DNA of 52,111 nucleotides, from positions 1 to 52,111 of the forward strand of contig NZ_CADIJM010000024.1 in NCBI RefSeq assembly GCF_902859585.1, read 5' to 3'. Position numbers and translations under genes: made by a program. Positions 46,539-52,111 of this stretch are shown here, one piece after another; within the stretch, counting starts at the first letter, position 1; every line of letters begins with the position of its first letter. The DNA is from Achromobacter animicus (lineage in GTDB: Bacteria > Pseudomonadota > Gammaproteobacteria > Burkholderiales > Burkholderiaceae_B). The notes beneath the pieces are model-generated. The model saw only the letters and a list, made by a program, of their open reading frames with translations. It was not told the DNA's origin and did no database searches.

Positions 46539-48416
46539 ATGGCAACCATGGATTCCAACCGTGTCGTACAGGTCAATGACCTGACGGTGCGGTTCAAAAC
46601 GCCCGAACGCACCGTGGAAGCGGTGCGCAATGTTTCCTTTCACGTGAACCGCGGCGAGACGCTGGCCATCGTGGGCGAGTCGGGCTCCGGCAAGTCGGTG
46701 ACGTCGCTGGCGCTGATGCGGCTGGTCGAGTATGGCGGCGGGCACATCGCCAATGGCGGAATGCTGCTGCGCCGGCGTAGCGGCGAGGTGCTGGATCTGG
46801 TCAGCGCGCCCGATTCGACGCTGCAGCGCGTGCGCGGCGCGGACGTGGCGATGATCTTCCAGGAGCCGATGACGTCGCTGAACCCCAGCTTTACGGCGGG
46901 CAATCAGATCGCCGAGGCCCTGCAGCTGCACCAGGGGCTGGACGCGGCGGCGGCGCGGGCGGAAACGCTGCGCATGCTGGAACGGGTGCGCATCCCTGAG
47001 GCGCGCGCCATTCTGGATCGCTATCCGCACCAGTTGTCGGGCGGGATGCGCCAGCGCGTGATGATCGCGATGGCGCTGTCGTGCAAGCCGCAATTGCTGA
47101 TTGCCGATGAACCGACGACCGCGCTGGACGTCACCATCCAGGCGCAGATCCTGCAACTGATCCGCCAGCTCCAGGAAGAAATGGACATGGGCGTGATCTT
47201 CATCACGCACGACATGGGCGTGGTGGCGGAAGTGGCGGACCGGGTGCTGGTGATGTACCGGGGCGACAAGGTGGAAGAGGGCGGTTCGGACGAGATCTTT
47301 GCGCGTCCGCAGCATGCCTACACGCGGGCGCTGCTGTCGGCGGTGCCGCGGCTGGGGGCGATGCAGGGCACGGACGAGCCGGCGCCGTTTCCGCTGTTGA
47401 AGGTGGACGAGGCGGTGCGGGTGCCGGATCCGGCCAGGCTGGTGGACACGCCGGTGGCGGCGCCGTCTACGGTGCGGCGCGAGAATGGTCCTGTGCTGAA
47501 GGTTCGGGATCTGACGACCAGCTTCGACATTACCGGCGGCATTCTGGGCCGGGTGCAGAAGCGGGTGCATGCGGTCGAGAAGGTCAGCTTCGACCTGTAT
47601 CCGGGCGAGACGCTGTCGCTGGTGGGCGAGTCTGGGTGCGGGAAGACGACGACTGGCCGTTCGTTGCTGCAGCTGGTCAAGAGCAAGAGCGGGTCCATTG
47701 AATTCGACGGCAAGAATATCGGGGCGTTGCGGGGCAGTGCGATGCAGACGCTGCGCCAGCATATCCAGTTCATCTTCCAGGATCCGTTTGCGTCGCTGGA
47801 TCCGCGGATGACGGTGGGCTATTCGATCATGGAGCCGTTGCTGATCCACAAGGTGGCGCGCGGTAAAGAGGCGCAGGACCGGGTGCGCTGGCTGATGGAT
47901 AAATGCGGGCTGCTGCCTGAGATGATCGATCGCTATCCGCATGAGTTCTCGGGCGGGCAGCGTCAGCGGATCTGCATCGCGCGGGCGTTGGCGTTGAATC
48001 CGAAGGTGGTGATTGCGGATGAGTCGGTGTCGGCGCTGGATGTGTCGATTCAGGCGCAGATCGTGAATCTGCTGCTGGATTTGCAGCGTGAGTTGGGTGT
48101 TTCGTTTTTGTTTATCTCGCATGACATGGCGGTGGTGGAGCGGGTCAGCCATCGGGTCGCGGTGATGTATCTGGGGCAGATCGTTGAGATCGGGCCTCGG
48201 CGGGCTATCTTTGAGAATCCGCAGCATCCTTATACGAAGAAGCTGATGGCGGCGGTGCCGATCGCGGATCCGCAGCGGCGGCATCGGGAGCGGTCGCTGC
48301 TGGTGGATGAGATTCCCAGTCCGATGCGCAAGATTGGGGATGAGCCGTTGGTGGAGCCGTTGGTTGCCGTGGGGGATGGGCATTTTGTGGCTCGGCATGC
48401 GATTGGGGTTTATTGA
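46539..48416 (+). CDS. Fused double ABC ATPase, GsiA-like
   Basis: A 625-aa ATPase with two complete nucleotide-binding domains, as in GsiA and YejF. Domain one has Walker [12 protein letters not shown], signature [15 protein letters not shown] and Walker [14 protein letters not shown]. Domain two has [28 protein letters not shown] and [13 protein letters not shown]. Each ends with the oligopeptide-transporter C-terminal region ([14 protein letters not shown] and [16 protein letters not shown]). The fused form, the single binding protein and the two permeases reproduce the GsiABCD set. Last gene of the operon. Confidence 0.94.
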   Translation: MATMDSNRVVQVNDLTVRFKTPERTVEAVRNVSFHVNRGETLAIVGESGSGKSVTSLALMRLVEYGGGHIANGGMLLRRRSGEVLDLVSAPDSTLQRVRGADVAMIFQEPMTSLNPSFTAGNQIAEALQLHQGLDAAAARAETLRMLERVRIPEARAILDRYPHQLSGGMRQRVMIAMALSCKPQLLIADEPTTALDVTIQAQILQLIRQLQEEMDMGVIFITHDMGVVAEVADRVLVMYRGDKVEEGGSDEIFARPQHAYTRALLSAVPRLGAMQGTDEPAPFPLLKVDEAVRVPDPARLVDTPVAAPSTVRRENGPVLKVRDLTTSFDITGGILGRVQKRVHAVEKVSFDLYPGETLSLVGESGCGKTTTGRSLLQLVKSKSGSIEFDGKNIGALRGSAMQTLRQHIQFIFQDPFASLDPRMTVGYSIMEPLLIHKVARGKEAQDRVRWLMDKCGLLPEMIDRYPHEFSGGQRQRICIARALALNPKVVIADESVSALDVSIQAQIVNLLLDLQRELGVSFLFISHDMAVVERVSHRVAVMYLGQIVEIGPRRAIFENPQHPYTKKLMAAVPIADPQRRHRERSLLVDEIPSPMRKIGDEPLVEPLVAVGDGHFVARHAIGVY

Positions 48417-48471
48417 GGCGGCGGTTTTTGTTGCTGCTGCTGTTATTGCTGTTGCTGCTTGCGGCGGTCGG

Positions 48472-48926
48472 GGTTCTTGAGACGCGGCCGGCGCCGGGCC
48501 GGGTGCGAGCGAGGGGCCACGATTGCGGTCCGGAGCCTTCGCTCCGGACGGCCCCTGCGTCATCCTCGTTGGCGCCCTCCGGCGCCTGCCTTCGGATTCC
48601 CTTGGGCGCATCGACGCCCCTCGCTCGCACCCGTCCCGTCACCAGCCGCTCCGTGAGTTGCTGGCGTTGGGTGGCGGGGCGGGTGGAGTTCTTGCGTTTT
48701 TGCCTCGGGCGGGGTGGGGCGAAGGTCTTGCGGGGTCGCCAAAATCGGCCGCGCGGGCGGCCTTCTTTGGCGTTTGGGTGTCTTGCGTCGTGGTGATGAC
48801 GCTGCGCGCTGGTGGGGGGGGGGTTTGTCGTTAGACGCCTGTGCGCGCCCGCGCCGCTCTCAGGTGTCTGACACCCCTACGAGATGGGCGTGGTATTGCA
48901 GCCGGCCTGCCTGGGTGTCTGACACC
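48472..48926 (+). repeat. Dispersed structured repeat, copy B
   Basis: A gene-free region after the ABC operon, matching copy A (35226-35693) in inverted orientation. The 33-nt block 48517-48549, with its 22-nt hairpin, is identical to copy A, as is the 21-nt block 48745-48765. 48779-48808 matches at 28 of 30 positions. A 17-bp perfect outer stem, GGGTGCGAGCGAGGGGC (48501-48517) with 48616-48632, replaces the different 26-bp stem of copy A, so complementarity is kept while sequence changes. An inner GGCGCC-CTCC-GGCGCC hairpin is also present. A run of tgctgt-type triplets precedes the copy at about 48431-48460. Confidence 0.85.
48863..48926. repeat. Pair of GGTGTC-T-GACACC palindromes at the end of copy B
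   Basis: Two perfect 13-bp palindromes, at 48863-48875 and 48914-48926. They are identical to the one after gspE (24539). The second lies 35 bp beyond the stop of the convergent LysE-family gene. Confidence 0.75.
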
Positions 48927-48960
48927 CGTCGAAGCGCCAGCGTTGCTTCGAGCCTTTGAA

Positions 48961-49614
48961 TCAGCGTTTCTCCAGCGCCAACCTCAACCCAAACGCAATG
49001 AACACCGCCCCGGTCACACGGTCCAGGCCGCGGGTGACTGCGGGGCGGGAAAGCCAGCGCGCCAGAGGCCGGGTGGCGGCTACCAGAAGGACGAACCACA
49101 GCATGCCGACGATCGCGTGGACCGTGGCGAGCAGCAGGCTGAAGCGCAGCACGTCGGCGCCAGCGGGGATGAATTGCGGCAGGAACGTGATGTAGAACAC
49201 ACCGACCTTGGGGTTCAGGGCGTTGGTAAGGCAGCCGCGCACGAACCAGCCGGTGGCGGATGTGCTGGGGCGGGCGGGGGTGGCCAGAATGCCGGAGGGC
49301 GACGCCGTCGCGGCTTTGCGGCGGGAACGCGTGCTCCACAGCAGCTTGACGCCCAGATAGAACAGGTAGATCGCGGCGCAGATGCGCAGGGTGTCGTAAG
49401 CCAACGTGGACACGGCCAGCAGCGAGCCGAGTCCGAATGCCGCGATGGCGCCCCATAGCAGGCAGCCGGCGCTGATGCCCAATCCGGCCATGAGGGCGCG
49501 GCGGCTGCCTTCGACGGCGGCGGTGCGCAGCACCAGGGCGTTGTCCAGGCCGGGGGTGATGGTCAGGATGGCGGCGGCCAGGGTGAAGGCGAGGAGGGCG
49601 GCGGTGGCGGTCAT
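48961..49614 (-). CDS. LysE-family amino-acid exporter
   Basis: A 217-aa inner-membrane protein with five to six hydrophobic helices. ITPGLDNALVLRTAAVEGSRRALMAGLGISAGCLLWG (its conserved Pro-Gly and GxxxG parts) and NPKVGVFYITFLPQFI are family hallmarks. The family exports amino acids, homoserine lactones or similar small molecules; the substrate is not predictable here. Start ATG 49614 (MTATAALLAFTLAAAILT) is chosen because the upstream in-frame residues are Pro/Arg-rich and unlike the family. Divergent from yaeQ. Confidence 0.9.
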   Translation of the reverse strand: MTATAALLAFTLAAAILTITPGLDNALVLRTAAVEGSRRALMAGLGISAGCLLWGAIAAFGLGSLLAVSTLAYDTLRICAAIYLFYLGVKLLWSTRSRRKAATASPSGILATPARPSTSATGWFVRGCLTNALNPKVGVFYITFLPQFIPAGADVLRFSLLLATVHAIVGMLWFVLLVAATRPLARWLSRPAVTRGLDRVTGAVFIAFGLRLALEKR

Positions 49615-49798
49615 GGCGGGCGGGTCTTGAGGGCGTTGCCGGCTGGGGTTGCGGGCGCCCGGCAAGTGTAACGCCGGTCGCGGCGCCTGACTGCCATGAG
49701 GTCGGGGGCATGCCGACTCGGCACAGCCGCCTTGACGCCCGCACCGCCCGGTTATCATGGCGGCCTTCCTGCAATTCGCTTTTGAACGGACTTACGCC

Positions 49799-50335
49799 AT
49801 GGCCCTGCGCGCCACCATCTACAAGGCCGACCTGAACGTCGCCGATACCGATCGCCACTATTACGGCAGCCACGGGCTTACCGTGGCGCGTCATCCGTCC
49901 GAGACGGACGAGCGCATGATGGTGCGGCTCTTGGCGTTTGCGATGCACGCGCAGGAGGAACTGGCGTTCACGAAGGGGTTGAGCGAGACGGATGAGCCGG
50001 ATCTTTGGGTGAAGGATCTGACTGGGGAGATCAAGCTGTGGATCGAAGTGGGCCAGCCTGAAGAGCGCCGGATTCTGCGTGCCTGTGGCCGCGCCGATGA
50101 GGTGATCGTGTATTGCTATGGCGGGTCGGCCAGCAAGATCTGGTGGGACGGGGTGCGCAATAAGCTGGAGCGCACGCGCAATCTGAAGGTGGTGAATCTG
50201 CCTTCGGAACAGTCGAAGGCGTTGGGCAAGCTGGCCGAGCGCACGATGCAGCTGAACGCCAATATCTCGGACGGCGTGGTGTATTTCTCGGCGGAAAAGG
50301 GCGAAGTAACCATCGAGCCGGAAGCTTGGCGCTGA
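49799..50335 (+). CDS. yaeQ: YaeQ-family protein
   Basis: A 178-aa protein beginning MALRATIYKADLNVADTDRHYYGSHGLT, with HPSETDERMMVRLLAFA and LWIEVGQPEERRI. These are fully typical of YaeQ, a fold related to PD-(D/E)XK nucleases whose function is unknown. ATG 49799 matches the family start; ATG 49757 upstream is in frame but adds an unrelated peptide. The last 13 codons (KGEVTIEPEAWR plus stop) are the first unit of a tandem array that continues past the stop. Confidence 0.93.
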   Translation: MALRATIYKADLNVADTDRHYYGSHGLTVARHPSETDERMMVRLLAFAMHAQEELAFTKGLSETDEPDLWVKDLTGEIKLWIEVGQPEERRILRACGRADEVIVYCYGGSASKIWWDGVRNKLERTRNLKVVNLPSEQSKALGKLAERTMQLNANISDGVVYFSAEKGEVTIEPEAWR

Positions 50336-50450
50336 AAACGCAAAGTGACTGTCGAGCGTAGATCGGCCGCTGAAACCGCGAAGTGACCATTGGCCCGTAG
50401 ACAGGGCGCTAAAACGCGACGTGACCATTTCGCCGCAGGGCTGGCGCTAA
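50297..50450 (+). repeat. Four-unit decayed tandem duplication of the yaeQ 3' end
   Basis: Units are 50297-50335 (yaeQ C-terminus and stop), 50336-50373, 50374-50412 and 50413-50450, of 39, 38, 39 and 38 bp. Each reads as a variant of (K/N)(G/R)(E/K/D)V-T-(I/V)-x-P-x-x-W-R-stop; unit four gives DVTISPQGWR-stop. Single-base gaps in units two and four break the common frame. The remaining bases to 50489 show a fragment of a fifth unit (aacgggg). Confidence 0.8.
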
Positions 50451-50489
50451 AAACGGGGTCGGGGCTTGCAAGCTGGAATATTGCGAGCG

Positions 50490-50511
50490 TAATATGACGA
50501 TCATCATATTT
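50490..50511. promoter_or_regulatory. TetR-family operator upstream of its own gene
   Basis: A 22-bp near-palindrome with half-sites TAATATGACGA and TCATCATATTT, ending 13 bp before the regulator's ATG. The right half is identical to that of the perfect palindrome at 51161-51182. Autoregulation is inferred. Confidence 0.75.
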
Positions 50512-50524
50512 CGGTGTTGCGATC

Positions 50525-51118
50525 ATGTCCGCCTCCCGCAAGGAACAATCCCACGAACGCATTGTTGATGCAGCCGCCCGCGCGATCCGGCGCGCGGGGT
50601 ATTCGGGGGTGGGCGTCGCGGACGTCATGAAAGAAGCCGGGCTGACGCACGGCGGCTTCTATGCGCATTTCCCGTCGCGGGATGCGCTGCTGGCGGCGGC
50701 GATGGAGCGTGCGGGGCAGGATGGCGCGGCGCGGTTGTCTCAGAGCATGGCGCGGCGCCGCGCCGAGGGCGCCAGTCCGTTGCGCGCCTGGGTGGAAGCC
50801 TATCTCAGCGATGCGCATCTGACCGGCTGCGAACGGGGGTGCCCGGTGGCGGCGTTGGCGTCAGAGATTCCCCGCCAGTCGGATGATGTGCGCGAGGCGG
50901 CCGCCGGCCGGGTGCAGCGGTTGCTGGAAGCGGTGCAACAGGTGCTGCCGGCTCAGCTGGATGAACACGCGGCGGCGGCGGTGCTCAGCACGTTGGTGGG
51001 CGCATTGCAGCTGGCCCGGGCGTTGGGCAATAACCCGAGCGGACGCGCAGTCCTGGCGTCTGCCCGCCACGCCGTTCTGGCGCAGTACGACCACGAGGGC
51101 GCCGCAGTCTCCCACTGA
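50525..51118 (+). CDS. TetR-family transcriptional regulator
   Basis: A 197-aa repressor. The N-terminal helix-turn-helix is clear: HERIVDAAARAIRRAGYSGVG, then VADVMKEAGLTHGGFYAHFPSRDALL. The C-terminal ligand domain has a Cys-containing segment, LTGCERGCPVAALASEI, as seen in the TetR_C subgroup that often responds to small electrophiles or aromatics. Near-identical operators lie before this gene and before the downstream oxidoreductase, so both are its likely targets. ATG 50525 is the natural start. Confidence 0.92.
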   Translation: MSASRKEQSHERIVDAAARAIRRAGYSGVGVADVMKEAGLTHGGFYAHFPSRDALLAAAMERAGQDGAARLSQSMARRRAEGASPLRAWVEAYLSDAHLTGCERGCPVAALASEIPRQSDDVREAAAGRVQRLLEAVQQVLPAQLDEHAAAAVLSTLVGALQLARALGNNPSGRAVLASARHAVLAQYDHEGAAVSH

Positions 51119-51128
51119 ATGATTTTTC

Positions 51129-51147
51129 TGGCCGCGTTGCGCGGCCA
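51129..51147 (+). terminator. Terminator of the TetR-family gene
   Basis: An 8-bp stem, TGGCCGCG (51129-51136) with CGCGGCCA (51140-51147), has a 3-base loop and is followed by TTTTGCTG, starting 11 bp after the stop codon. Confidence 0.65.
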
Positions 51148-51160
51148 TTTTGCTGTCCTT

Positions 51161-51182
51161 AAATATGATGATCATCATATTT
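51161..51182. promoter_or_regulatory. TetR-family operator upstream of the SDR gene
   Basis: A perfect 22-bp palindrome with half-sites AAATATGATGA and TCATCATATTT, 52 bp before the oxidoreductase start. It matches the site before the regulator gene (20 of 22 positions). Confidence 0.8.
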
Positions 51183-51234
51183 AGTCGTGCCGAAGCTGAC
51201 TCATACCCACACATCACTTTTAGGAATACCGATC

Positions 51235-51927
51235 ATGGAACTCAAGAACGCCGTTGTTTTCATCACCGGGGCCAATCGCGGCCTGGGTCTGACTTTTGCC
51301 CGCGAGGCGCTGGCCCGCGGGGCCCGCAAGGTGTACGCCGCCGCGCGTGATCCGTCTTCGATCACGCTGGAAGGCGTGGTGCCGGTCAAGCTGGACGTGA
51401 CGCGCGCGCAAGACGTGGCGGCTGCGGCGGAGTTGGCGAAGGACGTGACGCTGGTGATCAACAACGCGGGTATCGCGGACTTCGGCGGATTTCTGACGCC
51501 GGGCAGCGTGGAGTCGGCACGCCGGCATCTGGACGTGAATCTGTTTGGGCCGCTGCTGGTGTCGCAGGCGTTTGCACCGGCGCTGGCCGCGAATGGCGGC
51601 GGGGCGATCCTGAATGTCCTGTCGATCGCGAGCTGGGTGAACAACCCGGTGCTGGGGGTGTACGGGATGAGCAAGTCCGCGGCCTGGGCGCTGACGAACG
51701 GGCTGCGCCAGGAGCTGCGGGGCCAGAACACGCAGGTGCTCGGACTGCACATGGGGTTCGTGGACACGGACCTGACCAAGGGCATCGATGCCCCCAAGTC
51801 CACGCCGCAGGCCATCGTGAGCCAGGCGTTTGATGCGCTGGAAGCCGGCGAGCAGGAAGTGCTGGCCGACGAGCGGACCCGCCAGGTCAAGCAGGGGCTG
51901 ACCGCCACCCCGGCGGTCTATCTGTAA
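51235..51927 (+). CDS. Short-chain dehydrogenase/reductase
   Basis: A 230-aa classical SDR. Cofactor motif TGANRGLG near residue 12, NNAG near 82, catalytic Ser in LSIAS, and YGMSK with the Tyr and Lys of the catalytic set. PVKLDVT follows the second strand, and an Arg in the first loop suggests NADP(H). Start ATG 51235 (MELKNAVVFITGANRG) is chosen over an in-frame start 48 bases upstream that would overlap the promoter side of the operator. It is likely repressed by the adjacent TetR-family protein. Substrate unknown. Confidence 0.92.
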   Translation: MELKNAVVFITGANRGLGLTFAREALARGARKVYAAARDPSSITLEGVVPVKLDVTRAQDVAAAAELAKDVTLVINNAGIADFGGFLTPGSVESARRHLDVNLFGPLLVSQAFAPALAANGGGAILNVLSIASWVNNPVLGVYGMSKSAAWALTNGLRQELRGQNTQVLGLHMGFVDTDLTKGIDAPKSTPQAIVSQAFDALEAGEQEVLADERTRQVKQGLTATPAVYL

Positions 51928-51946
51928 GCGCGAGGGCCAGGCCGAC

Positions 51947-52111
51947 ATGCGTAACCACTCCACATCAGCCGGCGCTTCCGAAGCAGGCTCGGGCGCCGCA
52001 TTGGGCGGTGCAGCCTTGCGAGCTGACGCCGTTAACGCCGGCGCGGCTGCCGCAACCGGCCCCGTCCCGGCGAGCGCGCCCGGGCACGCCGCAACCGGCC
52101 CCGCCCCGGCG
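51947..52111 (+). CDS. Start of an Ala/Gly/Pro-rich protein, cut by the window end
   Basis: An open frame of 55 codons from ATG 51947 to the window edge, 19 bp after the SDR stop and with GAGGGCCAGG upstream. The peptide begins MRNHSTSAGASEAGSG and continues with Ala/Gly/Pro. A 24-bp unit (52049-52072 and 52088-52111, one difference) encodes AATGP(V/A)PA, so a 13-residue repeat is beginning. This is probably a low-complexity N-terminal extension of a longer protein not visible here. Confidence 0.5.
   Translation, partial: MRNHSTSAGASEAGSGAALGGAALRADAVNAGAAAATGPVPASAPGHAATGPAPA

Noticed and set aside
46521-48611. Minus-strand frame of about 700 codons opposite the fused ABC ATPase
   Set aside because: His/Arg/Gln-rich shadow product. 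The ATPase on the plus strand has both Walker and signature motifs.

Overview
The window is about 52 kb of GC-rich DNA that looks like a betaproteobacterium of the family Alcaligenaceae (Achromobacter/Bordetella type). The basis is base composition, gene families and start sites; no database search was run. Genes are dense, with GTG and occasional TTG starts and many 4-bp ATGA stop/start overlaps. No rRNA, tRNA or CRISPR array was seen.

Layout. 0-3.1 kb: a Zn/Cd/Pb-exporting P-type ATPase divergent from its MerR-family regulator, with a MerR-type promoter between them. 3.2-9.2 kb: a nitroreductase, then the four-gene branched-chain 2-oxoacid dehydrogenase operon (bkdA1-bkdA2-bkdB-lpdV) closed by a hairpin. 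9.3-13.4 kb: an exported pyruvate-phosphate-dikinase-like protein with the domain order of glucan, water dikinases, a HicB-like protein without HicA, a GFA-family protein and a LysR regulator. 13.4-19.2 kb: argH, a YbdG-like mechanosensitive channel, glutamine-dependent nadE and a PII protein.

19.3-35.1 kb: a type II secretion system (T2SS) in two parts: gspF divergent from gspD-gspE, and gspC-G-H-I-J-K-L-M-N on the minus strand. Between gspE and gspN lies a more A+T-rich 4.0-kb segment bounded by 14-bp inverted repeats. It carries a Tat-exported DUF1254 protein, a cold-shock protein and small hypotheticals, but no transposase that I can see. 35.9-40.4 kb: a phosphodiesterase-like lipoprotein, a small Asp-rich lipoprotein and a Tat-type phospholipase C; the phospholipase is a plausible T2SS cargo. 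40.4-48.4 kb: a LysR regulator divergent from a signal-less gamma-glutamyltransferase and a GsiABCD-like ABC importer, which together suggest uptake and cytoplasmic breakdown of glutathione or gamma-glutamyl peptides. 49-52.1 kb: a LysE exporter, yaeQ, a TetR regulator with two matching palindromes controlling itself and an SDR oxidoreductase, and the start of an Ala/Pro-rich protein cut by the window edge.

The most unusual signals are structural. (1) A ~460-bp dispersed repeat occurs twice, inverted, at 35.2 and 48.5 kb. Its long outer stems differ in sequence but are complementary in each copy, around an invariant 33-nt hairpin block and with GGTGTC-N-GACACC palindromes at one end. (2) The 4-kb cassette with Tn7/Tn5053-like ends interrupts the T2SS locus. 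(3) Codon-multiple tandem arrays (15, 12 and 9 nt) lie in frame upstream of the prepilin motifs of GspG, GspI and GspK. (4) The last 13 codons of yaeQ are repeated four times as a decaying tandem array.
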